In this document: in pieces, positions 1-4,779 of the stretch | Layout: each line of letters opens with the position of its first letter | Numbering within the stretch: the first letter of the stretch is position 1 | Assembly (NCBI GenBank): GCA_024639025.1 | Contig: JAHEJF010000131.1 | Span: forward strand, 1-6,049 | Length of the DNA stretch: 6,049 nucleotides | From: Ahrensia sp. | GTDB taxonomy: Bacteria; Pseudomonadota; Alphaproteobacteria; Rhizobiales; Rhizobiaceae | Direction: 5' to 3' | Position numbers and translations under genes: made by a program | Notes under the pieces: generated by a model | The model's input: only the letters and a program-made list of their open reading frames with translations | Databases searched by the model: none | What the model was told of the DNA's origin: nothing

Positions 1-582
1 ATTACCGACAAGGATCAATGTCCACATAAGCGGCTGCAGCACGGGGATGAGAGCTGTCAGTGTCTCAAGCAGGTCCTGACGGGCTGCGTCTGTGAAGGCA
101 AACTGGGGATCAGAGGCACGGATCCTTTCGGCCATCTGGTCGACAATCGGCTCCAGCAGCTCGGGACCATAATTGATCATTGCCCCGACAAATATGAATG
201 CCGCGCTGACCATCAGGCACAAGCGCAACAGGACATCTGAAAGCGGATACCAGACCAGTTTTCCCTCAGGACCGCCAACTTCCTCGGCTGGTCGTGACAA
301 GGTGAGCCAGTAAGCAGAGGCAGCGGCGGGCAGGGAAGTGGTCAACAGAACCAATACAGCGGTCTGCGTATTGGCAATCATCACGACCGCAATGGACGAA
401 ACAACAATGCCAATCAAAGAGGCGCGCAGGCCCCAGCCCAATCCTGCTGCCATAATGGGCACGGCAGAGAGCAAATAAAGGGTCACGGACAAACCTGAGC
501 CCGTTGCCACGCCCAAACACAGCAAGGCCGTCGCCAATCCGGCAACGATCCCGATAAACATGTCATTCGTGCTCAAGTTCAT
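1..582 (-). CDS. DUF2232 (YybS-like) multi-pass membrane protein, N-terminal part, cut by window edge
   Basis: Translating the minus strand from the ATG at 582-580 gives 194 open codons that run off the left edge without a stop, so the C-terminal part lies outside the window. The protein is strongly hydrophobic. Likely membrane segments lie at about residues 8-28, 31-50, 53-71 and 75-95. A charged loop with GGPEGKLVWYPLSD (103-116) follows, then segments at about 117-136 and 178 onward. This layout and loop match the alphaproteobacterial DUF2232 family, which is of unknown function. The start is supported by AGGA seven bases upstream; an in-frame ATG at 561 (residue 8) is the alternative. The gene lies 130 bp after rpsR and is probably cotranscribed with it. 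In related genomes, from memory, rplI usually follows. Family assignment is by recognition only. Confidence 0.82.
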   Translation of the reverse strand, partial: MNLSTNDMFIGIVAGLATALLCLGVATGSGLSVTLYLLSAVPIMAAGLGWGLRASLIGIVVSSIAVVMIANTQTAVLVLLTTSLPAAASAYWLTLSRPAEEVGGPEGKLVWYPLSDVLLRLCLMVSAAFIFVGAMINYGPELLEPIVDQMAERIRASDPQFAFTDAARQDLLETLTALIPVLQPLMWTLILVGN

Positions 583-657
583 GTCGCTGTCCTGCTCGGA
601 GCAGTTAGAGGCAAGCCACGTGGCGGTTTACCCCAACTCGGATTTTGATTTTTGCGA

Positions 658-703
658 TGGTGCCGAACACCAAGGCGAATATCCCGACGGCATACCGCCG
701 GGA
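658..703 (-). promoter_or_regulatory. Two hairpins between rpsR and the DUF2232 gene
   Basis: Read on the minus strand just after the rpsR stop, TCCCGGCGG (703-695) pairs with CCGTCGGGA (690-682) across a TATG loop. This is a 9-bp stem with one G-U pair. A second, weaker hairpin follows: TGGTG (672-668), loop TTCGG, CACCA (662-658). Neither is followed by a run of T on the minus strand, so neither looks like a standard intrinsic terminator. In a ribosomal protein operon such hairpins may protect the rpsF-rpsR message end or lower read-through into the membrane-protein gene. That role is inference. The rest of the 583-712 gap shows nothing else that I can support. Confidence 0.5.
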
Positions 704-712
704 ATAAAGCTT

Positions 713-961
713 TTAGCCTACAACGTAAGGCAACAGTCCAAGAAAACGCGCACGTTTGATGGCTTTAGCCAATTCGCGCTGCTTTTTCATGCTGACAGCT
801 GTAATGCGGGATGGAATGATTTTTCCACGCTCAGACACATAACGCTGAAGCAGTTTGACGTCTTTGTAATCGATCTTCGGTGAATTTGCACCTGAGAACG
901 GGCAAGTCTTGCGACGACGGTGAAAAGGACGTCGTGTTGGGAGTTGGTTGATATCAATCAT
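713..961 (-). CDS. rpsR: 30S ribosomal protein S18
   Basis: This 82-residue protein is the normal length for bacterial S18. S18 binds 16S rRNA in the platform of the small subunit as a partner of S6. Visible hallmarks are the basic N-terminus [15 protein letters not shown] (residues 10-24), the family signature region [24 protein letters not shown] (31-54, shown here as its two ends [11 protein letters not shown] and IIPSRIT) and the basic C-terminal helix ending [11 protein letters not shown] (70-80). The ATG start overlaps the rpsF stop as ATGA (961-958). GGAG lies seven bases upstream inside the rpsF end, so translation is likely coupled to rpsF and gives matched S6 and S18 output. Nothing is missing or odd in the protein. 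Confidence 0.97.
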   Translation of the reverse strand: MIDINQLPTRRPFHRRRKTCPFSGANSPKIDYKDVKLLQRYVSERGKIIPSRITAVSMKKQRELAKAIKRARFLGLLPYVVG

Positions 962-1359
962 GCTGCATCTCCAGATTTTTCTTCACGTGGCGGGCGGGCT
1001 GGACGGTCACCGCGCGGGCCGCGGTCGTCGCGATCGCTGCCGCGTTTCATCATCGCAGAAGGGCCATCTTCGAATTCATCGACCTTGATGGTCAGGTAAC
1101 GAAGAATGTCCTCGTGAATGCGCATTTGGCGCTCCAACTCATGGATGGCTGCACCGGGTGCATCCACATCCATCAAGACATAATGCGCCTTGCGGTTTTT
1201 GTTGATGCGGTACTGAAGTGATTTCAGTCCCCAGTTTTCAACGCGACCAATTTTGCCGCCATTTTCTTCCAGCACACTTTTGAAGTGTGTTGTCAGATCT
1301 TCGACTTGCTGCGCAGAAATATCCTGACGCGCCATAAATGTATGTTCATATAATGCCAT
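958..1359 (-). CDS. rpsF: 30S ribosomal protein S6
   Basis: This 133-residue S6 protein belongs to the small-subunit platform and pairs with S18. The core is clear: [15 protein letters not shown] at the start, [19 protein letters not shown] (36-54), [12 protein letters not shown] (57-68) and [19 protein letters not shown] (76-94). After about residue 100 it carries a charged, low-complexity tail rich in Arg, Asp, Gly and Pro ([19 protein letters not shown]), as is usual in alphaproteobacterial S6. The chosen ATG at 1359 has AAGGAAAGG a few bases upstream and gives the family N-terminus; the next Met (residue 9) would delete the first beta strand. It is the first main gene of the rpsF-rpsR-DUF2232 operon, and its long leader suggests control at the RNA level. 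Confidence 0.97.
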   Translation of the reverse strand: MALYEHTFMARQDISAQQVEDLTTHFKSVLEENGGKIGRVENWGLKSLQYRINKNRKAHYVLMDVDAPGAAIHELERQMRIHEDILRYLTIKVDEFEDGPSAMMKRGSDRDDRGPRGDRPARPPREEKSGDAA

Positions 1360-1413
1360 GTTCGGCCTTTCCTTTTAACAACGCCGTTCAGCGCGAAGCC
1401 TCTGCAACCAGTT

Positions 1414-1432
1414 CTGTCACCGAAGTGATCAG
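1414..1432 (-). promoter_or_regulatory. UUCG hairpin at the stop codon of the rpsF upstream ORF
   Basis: On the minus strand CTG, a bulged A, then TCAC (1432-1425) pair with GTGA and CAG (1420-1414) around the loop TTCG (1424-1421). The loop is closed by C-G, the especially stable C(UUCG)G tetraloop. The upstream ORF's TGA stop (1431-1429) lies in the 5' arm, so a terminating ribosome would open this stem. No T run follows, so it is not a complete intrinsic terminator. Confidence 0.55.
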
Positions 1433-1506
1433 GAAAGGTGCTTTGAACTCGACAGGTCGAGAGCGGGAACACGGGAGGCAGGAACTTCTTTTGTTCCAAT
1501 AGCCAT
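1429..1506 (-). CDS. Putative 25-residue leader peptide upstream of rpsF
   Basis: A small ORF begins at ATG 1506-1504 and ends at TGA 1431-1429. It encodes a 25-residue peptide beginning MAIGTKEVPASRVP and ending SSSKHLS. It is soluble-looking, with no membrane segment and no recognised family. The main support is the ribosome binding site: GGAGGG (1518-1513) lies six bases before the ATG, better than that of rpsF itself. It sits inside the presumed rpsF leader, ends 69 bases before the rpsF start and stops inside a stable UUCG hairpin. It may act as a regulatory upstream ORF or be a true small protein. Chance occurrence remains possible because such short ORFs are common, and I do not recognise the peptide. 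Confidence 0.4.
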   Translation of the reverse strand: MAIGTKEVPASRVPALDLSSSKHLS

Positions 1507-1516
1507 AAGCTACCCT

Positions 1517-1539
1517 CCGTTCAGCCCCCGGCTGACCGG
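1517..1539 (-). promoter_or_regulatory. 5'-terminal hairpin of the rpsF leader
   Basis: On the minus strand CCG, G, TCAGCC (1539-1530) pairs with GGCTGA, A, CGG (1526-1517) across a GGG loop: nine base pairs with a single G-A mismatch. It would be only a few bases from the predicted transcription start. Its 3' arm takes in the first two G residues of the GGAGGG ribosome binding site of the upstream ORF, so folding could limit initiation there. Confidence 0.55.
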
Positions 1540-1549
1540 CAATTGGCGC

Positions 1550-1577
1550 CTTATACAGGATTTGTGATGCAGTGCAA
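1550..1577 (-). promoter_or_regulatory. Probable promoter of the rpsF operon
   Basis: On the minus strand TTGCAC (1577-1572) and TATAAG (1555-1550) are separated by 16 bases. The -10 box matches TATAAT at five of six positions. The -35 box keeps only the TTG core, which is common in alphaproteobacterial sigma-70 promoters. Transcription would start near 1543. The -35 box lies inside an inverted repeat, TGCAA/TTGCA (1573-1577 and 1583-1587). The location just after the sqd terminator fits a separate promoter for the ribosomal operon. No experimental support is visible. Confidence 0.5.
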
Positions 1578-1597
1578 CAGCTTTGCATTGACCATTT

Positions 1598-1620
1598 GAA
1601 AAATGTGGCTTGCAGGCCAC
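1598..1620 (-). terminator. Intrinsic terminator of the sqdBDC operon
   Basis: Three bases after the sqdC stop, on the minus strand, GTGGC (1620-1616) and GCCAC (1609-1605) form a 5-bp stem with a 6-base loop CTGCAA. One G-T pair could extend the stem inward. It is followed at once by ATTTTTC (1604-1598). The stem is short but GC-rich and the T run is in the right place, so it should at least reduce read-through into the rpsF operon. Confidence 0.62.
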
Positions 1621-1623
1621 CAG

Positions 1624-2523
1624 CTAGCGTTCCAGAAACGCCAAATCCAATCTGCCACGCGGTTTCCAGCCCAGCGATCTCAGTTTGGTGCAGTCCATCA
1701 TGTTGAACAACGACGAATCCGCCTTGGCGGGCAGTATTACATCTTCTAGTCCACGCAGCTTGGCATAGGCAGCAACCAATTCTTGTCGATCCAGCATGAT
1801 GTCCGAAGCGTTAAATATTGGGCCGGATGGACCGCCCGCGGTATCAATTTTCGACTTTTCGGTGCTGAGCAGCAACCAAATCGCCTCGGCTAGATCCTCG
1901 CCATGAATTTCAGTGCCCACCCGAGGCTGCACCGCCTCACCACGTTCAATCGCAGCAAGCAGGTCAGACCATTTGTGCGCTGGCGAGCCCGCTGACGCGC
2001 CATAAATGCCTGTCGAGCGCACAATTGTGGGCAAAAAGCCAACACTAGAGAGTTCCAGTAGCGCGTGTTCGGCTTCCAACTTGACCTGGCCGTAGAGCGT
2101 ATCGGGCTTTGGAACCTGCGTTTCATCGAGCACAGAGCTGGGCATCTGTGTTCCATAAACGGCGCGACTGGACAAAAACACGCTTTGCCGAACACCCGCC
2201 GTCTTGGCGGCCTTGAAAAGTGCAACGCTCCCCTCAACATTTGCCCTGCGAAACGTCGTGGGATCACCACCTTCGCCACCTCGATACTTGCCTGCTTCAT
2301 GATGAAAGGCAGCATGGACGAATGCCGCGCACCCATCAAAGAGGCTCTGCTGCACCGGGTTTTCCGTGAGTGACATTTTCCGGAATTCAACATGGTTCTC
2401 AAACAAGGAAATACTTGGTGCATGTCGTCCCAGCGAGACGACATCTATATTGGCCGCAAGCAAACGCTCCACAATGAAGCGGCCTGCAATTCCAGTACCG
2501 CCGCTAATTGCTACTTTAAACAT
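1624..2523 (-). CDS. sqdC: SqdC-type NAD(P)-dependent epimerase/reductase, sulfolipid biosynthesis
   Basis: This 299-residue protein is an extended short-chain dehydrogenase/reductase. The Rossmann dinucleotide motif GGTGIAG is at residues 8-14, SSRAVYG, containing the usual active-site Ser, at 118-124, and the catalytic YGQVK (Tyr144, Lys148) at 144-148, followed by the sugar-epimerase-like VRSTGIYG at 168-175. On its own it would be called a generic NAD-dependent epimerase. The third place after sqdB and sqdD matches the sqdBDC order known from Rhodobacter sphaeroides. There, loss of sqdC is reported to cause accumulation of sulfoquinovosyl-dihydroxyacetone, suggesting that SqdC reduces this or a related intermediate. 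The ATG overlaps the end of sqdD by eight bases, so translation is probably coupled. No strong ribosome binding site is seen. The exact reaction is inferred from context. Confidence 0.8.
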   Translation of the reverse strand: MFKVAISGGTGIAGRFIVERLLAANIDVVSLGRHAPSISLFENHVEFRKMSLTENPVQQSLFDGCAAFVHAAFHHEAGKYRGGEGGDPTTFRRANVEGSVALFKAAKTAGVRQSVFLSSRAVYGTQMPSSVLDETQVPKPDTLYGQVKLEAEHALLELSSVGFLPTIVRSTGIYGASAGSPAHKWSDLLAAIERGEAVQPRVGTEIHGEDLAEAIWLLLSTEKSKIDTAGGPSGPIFNASDIMLDRQELVAAYAKLRGLEDVILPAKADSSLFNMMDCTKLRSLGWKPRGRLDLAFLER

Positions 2524-3337
2524 GGGTGCTTACAGGATTGTCGAGTGTTGCAATGTCGGGAATGTCCGATCCCTCGTAGTAGGCCTGCCAAAGATCGATG
2601 AGAGGCCTGAGTTTTGCAGCTTTGGGATGGTCTTTTTCCCAAGGTTTTTCATACTGATAGTGCACGATCTTAATAGATTTCCAGTCCCACAGATCGGGCA
2701 GGTTGAACCACACATATTGCAGCATGTTGTAGAAAACCGGCAGGCCGTGCCAATCGGGGAAGTAGTGCTGCAAAAAGCTCTGATCGGTCCGAGGCCAATA
2801 AGCGTCGGGAGCATCAAGCATTTTGAGCATGTTCTCATAGGTTTTGGCAGAGGGCTGGGCGACAAAGACGCCGGCATTCAGGCGATGAAAATCGGCCAAC
2901 GATTCATACACATTGGGTGCGCCAGAGAATTCAGGATAGTCAAACAAGCTGTCACAATTGCTGACCATGAGTGCATCGGCATCGATAAAGACAACGCACC
3001 TGTACTGCTCAAGCTGCCAGAGCCTGAGCTTGATGAAATTGTCCAGCGGCGTGTGAAACAAAGGCTTTCCGCCCTTAAGAAAGGGGGAAACTGCATGGAT
3101 CCTGTCACGTTGATGCCTTACGTTGAAGTCAGTTGATGTGGGCAAGTGTTCGGCCAAGACCAAGCGGGCCCCAAGTTCACGCAAGGGCGCCAATTGATCG
3201 GTCGTTACCGCACCAGTATGCAGCACAACCACATCGGCCTGTGTGCCAGACAACATGATTGACCCCACCAGCGCGCGCGCGGCCATTGCGTAGTCCTTGT
3301 TGGTGACCAGTGTCACATAAGCATAGTCGGTTGGCAC
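2516..3337 (-). CDS. sqdD: SqdD, glycogenin-like family 8 glycosyltransferase of sulfolipid synthesis
   Basis: This 273-residue protein has the marks of glycosyltransferase family 8. The N-terminal strand YAYVTLVTNKDYAMAA leads to FIDADALM (117-124), whose DAD (119-121) is the metal- and UDP-binding DxD motif. NAGVFV (154-159), TDQSFL (184-189) and a C-terminal HYQYEKPW (226-233) follow; these correspond to the NSG, DQ and H..KPW elements of glycogenin. Its place after sqdB identifies it as SqdD, which transfers sulfoquinovose from UDP-sulfoquinovose. In Rhodobacter, sqdD mutants are reported to accumulate UDP-sulfoquinovose. The start is GTG at 3337, directly after the sqdB stop (TAAGTG), with no clear ribosome binding site, which points to reinitiation by ribosomes finishing sqdB. 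The end overlaps sqdC. Confidence 0.87.
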   Translation of the reverse strand: MPTDYAYVTLVTNKDYAMAARALVGSIMLSGTQADVVVLHTGAVTTDQLAPLRELGARLVLAEHLPTSTDFNVRHQRDRIHAVSPFLKGGKPLFHTPLDNFIKLRLWQLEQYRCVVFIDADALMVSNCDSLFDYPEFSGAPNVYESLADFHRLNAGVFVAQPSAKTYENMLKMLDAPDAYWPRTDQSFLQHYFPDWHGLPVFYNMLQYVWFNLPDLWDWKSIKIVHYQYEKPWEKDHPKAAKLRPLIDLWQAYYEGSDIPDIATLDNPVSTHV

Positions 3338-4558
3338 TTATGAAACAGCTTTCAATCGCTTGTTTTCCGGATCAGTTTCAACCTTGTCGGCAATGTCCTT
3401 TGCCCACGCAGAGATGGCTGGAACTCGGCTTCGGTCGACGCGATAGGCGAATTTCTTTGCCACTTCCATCACTTCGTCAAGCAGACCATTTTCAAGTGTG
3501 ATCGGTTCGAGACCCAGCGCTACAAACTGATCGTTTTTCACCACCAGATCATTTTCGGCTGCCTCCTTGCGCGGATTAGGCAAATAGGCAATCTTTGCGC
3601 CGGTAAGCTTCGCGATCAATTCAGCAAGATCACGAACCCTGTGCGTTTCCGTCATCTGATTGAAAATTTTGACTTTTTCGCCGCGTTGCGGTGCTTCAGA
3701 GAGTGCAAGCTCAATGCAGCGCACGGAATCCTGGATATGGATGAAAGCCCGGGTTTGACCGCCAGTACCGTGCACGGTCAGCGGGTAATCAATCGCTGCC
3801 TGAATCAGGAAACGGTTGAGAACTGTGCCATAGTCGCCATCATAGTCGAACCTGTTGATCAATTGCGGGTCCAGTCGCGTCTGCTCGGTATGGGTGCCCC
3901 AAACAATGCCCTGATGCAGGTCGGTAATCCGTAGTTGGTCGTTCTTGGCGTAAAACTGGAACAACAATTGGTCCAGGCACTTGGTCATATGGTAGATCGA
4001 GCCTGGATTTGCAGGATACAGAATGTCCTGTTGGACGGTATCGCCGTCCATCGTCTCGATCCCGACGGGCAAATATCCCTCTGGGATCGCTGCACCCACG
4101 GTGGAGTAACCGTAAACACCCATTGTACCCAGATGGACCAGATGCGCATCAAGCTCGACCTCAACCATGGCATTGAGCAAATTATGTGTTGCGCTGACAT
4201 TGTTATTGACCGTGTAGTTTTTGTGCCGGTCCGATTTCATAGAGTAGGGGGCCGCGCGTTGCTCGGCAAAGTGAACGATGGCATCCGGCCGGTGTTCTGA
4301 CAGCCAGTTTTTGAGAATGTCATAGTCCTTGGCCAGGTCGATTAGGTGGAAATGAATGCGTCGCCCGGTTTTTTCATGCCAGATGCGGGTGCGCTCCTGA
4401 ATGGAATCCATCGGCGTGAGTGATTGAACGCCCAGTTCGGTATCGATCCAGCGACGAGAGAGATTATCAATGATGTGAACATCATGGCCTTGTTCGGACA
4501 GGTGCAAAGAAGTTGGCCAACCCACAAAACCATCACCACCAAGAATTGCTATTTTCAT
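3338..4558 (-). CDS. sqdB: UDP-sulfoquinovose synthase
   Basis: This 406-residue protein is a SQD1/SqdB-type short-chain dehydrogenase. It makes UDP-sulfoquinovose from UDP-glucose and sulfite with bound NAD, the committed step of sulfolipid synthesis. Visible motifs are GGDGFVGW (7-14) for NAD binding, VHFAEQRAAPYSM (95-107), typical of this family, GTMG with Thr145, and YHMTK with Tyr189, His190 and Lys193. These match the catalytic Thr, Tyr and Lys of plant SQD1. ITDLHQGIVWGT (211-222) also resembles the SQD1 sugar-binding region. The frame is open for 58 codons further upstream, but the ATG at 4558 is preferred: AAGGAG lies seven bases before it and MKIAILGGDG is the family N-terminus. 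It heads sqdBDC and is divergent from fabD. Confidence 0.93.
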   Translation of the reverse strand: MKIAILGGDGFVGWPTSLHLSEQGHDVHIIDNLSRRWIDTELGVQSLTPMDSIQERTRIWHEKTGRRIHFHLIDLAKDYDILKNWLSEHRPDAIVHFAEQRAAPYSMKSDRHKNYTVNNNVSATHNLLNAMVEVELDAHLVHLGTMGVYGYSTVGAAIPEGYLPVGIETMDGDTVQQDILYPANPGSIYHMTKCLDQLLFQFYAKNDQLRITDLHQGIVWGTHTEQTRLDPQLINRFDYDGDYGTVLNRFLIQAAIDYPLTVHGTGGQTRAFIHIQDSVRCIELALSEAPQRGEKVKIFNQMTETHRVRDLAELIAKLTGAKIAYLPNPRKEAAENDLVVKNDQFVALGLEPITLENGLLDEVMEVAKKFAYRVDRSRVPAISAWAKDIADKVETDPENKRLKAVS

Positions 4559-4594
4559 TGTCTCTCTCCTTTTTGCAAATGGCTTAGAGCACCT

Positions 4595-4663
4595 ATGCGA
4601 CAAGTTTAAGAAGCGGATCCGAGAAATTTTCAAAAAAGTCTCATTTTTTGTGGATTGTCGCAT
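4595..4663. repeat. 9-bp inverted repeat in the sqdB-fabD divergent region
   Basis: ATGCGACAA at 4595-4603 has its exact reverse complement TTGTCGCAT at 4655-4663, with 51 bp between. The pair is centred near 4629, inside the divergent region. The left copy touches the candidate sqdB -10 box. It could be a pair of operator half-sites or arms of a long hairpin. No known regulator's site is recognised. Confidence 0.6.
4603..4633 (-). promoter_or_regulatory. Weak candidate promoter for sqdBDC
   Basis: On the minus strand TTGAAA (4633-4628, five of six matches to TTGACA) precedes TAAACT (4608-4603, four of six matches to TATAAT) with a 19-base spacer, which is longer than ideal. The position, about 45 bases before the sqdB start codon, is reasonable, but the fit is only fair. 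Confidence 0.25.
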
Positions 4664-4681
4664 TTCGCCAGTTGGGACAGG

Positions 4682-4723
4682 CGCAAGCAAAAGCAAAAGA
4701 AGGGCTTGATAACGCAAGCAAAA
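4682..4723. repeat. 11-bp direct repeat upstream of fabD
   Basis: CGCAAGCAAAA occurs at 4682-4692 and again at 4713-4723, 31 bp apart from start to start, close to three helical turns. The second copy ends three bases before the TTGACA box, where an activator or repressor of fabD could bind. A low-complexity AAGCAAAAGCAAAAG run around the first copy means that simple slippage is an alternative origin. Confidence 0.5.
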
Positions 4724-4725
4724 CC

Positions 4726-4754
4726 TTGACATTCAGCCCCCGGATCCCCATTCC
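4726..4754 (+). promoter_or_regulatory. Candidate fabD promoter, good -35 and poor -10
   Basis: TTGACA at 4726-4731 is a perfect consensus -35 box. At the expected 17-base spacing only CATTCC (4749-4754) is found, a poor -10 match. Alphaproteobacterial promoters tolerate weak -10 boxes, and the location some 26 bases before the fabD start would give a short leader, but the call is tentative. Confidence 0.3.
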
Positions 4755-4779
4755 CCTCCAAACGCGTCGGAGAAGACCA

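Larger units (their letters stand above)
1360..1543 (-). promoter_or_regulatory. Long structured 5' leader of the rpsF operon
   Basis: If transcription starts near 1543, the leader before rpsF is about 180 bases long and has several visible elements. First is a hairpin at the extreme 5' end (1539-1517). Next is an upstream ORF of 25 codons (1506-1429). A UUCG-capped hairpin (1432-1414) sits on that ORF's stop codon. Last, CGGC (1386-1383) and GCCG (1366-1363) flank the rpsF ribosome binding site and could close it in a weak 4-bp stem. rpsF leaders in many bacteria contain an RNA motif bound by the S6:S18 dimer, with a conserved CCG. A CCG does occur just before the rpsF start (minus strand, 1365-1363), but I cannot show that the known motif is present. 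Confidence 0.5.
4559..4779. promoter_or_regulatory. Divergent control region between sqdB and fabD
   Basis: This 221-bp stretch has no credible gene and must carry the start signals for two lipid operons running in opposite directions. It is AT-rich in the middle (4620-4650). It contains the sqdB ribosome binding site (AAGGAG on the minus strand, 4571-4566), a 9-bp inverted repeat, an 11-bp direct repeat and a perfect TTGACA on the fabD side. The fabD ribosome binding site GGAG is at 4769-4772. Both adjoining frames are open into this region, but their predicted residues lie outside the families' conserved N-termini. Confidence 0.7.

Noticed and set aside
560..883. Plus-strand open frame of 107 codons across the rpsR end and the intergenic hairpins
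   Set aside because: It is antisense to rpsR and to the DUF2232 gene start, and has no recognisable family.
1148..1162. Palindrome TGCACC-G-GGTGCA within rpsF
   Set aside because: It lies in well-conserved S6 coding sequence and is explained by codons; there is no context for a regulatory role.
1890..2444. 184-codon open frame inside sqdC in another frame
   Set aside because: It is a shadow of sqdC, which has intact Rossmann and YxxxK motifs. The alternative product is Arg-, Cys- and Met-rich with no family features.
2366..3136. Plus-strand open frame of 256 codons over sqdD and the start of sqdC
   Set aside because: It is antisense to well-supported genes, shows no recognisable domain and has no convincing start signal.
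4706..4717. TTGATAACGCAA as a possible FNR-type site
   Set aside because: Only the left half matches TTGAT; the right half lacks ATCAA, so the palindrome is not present.
4559..4732. 58-codon N-terminal extension of sqdB with a leucine-rich, signal-like stretch
   Set aside because: It overlaps the divergent promoter region. The internal ATG at 4558 has an ideal ribosome binding site and gives the standard SqdB N-terminus. SqdB acts in the cytoplasm.
4648..4779. 44-codon N-terminal extension of fabD
   Set aside because: The extension is not part of the FabD fold, and ATG 4780 has GGAG at the right distance and the usual MTLAFTFPGQGSQ beginning.
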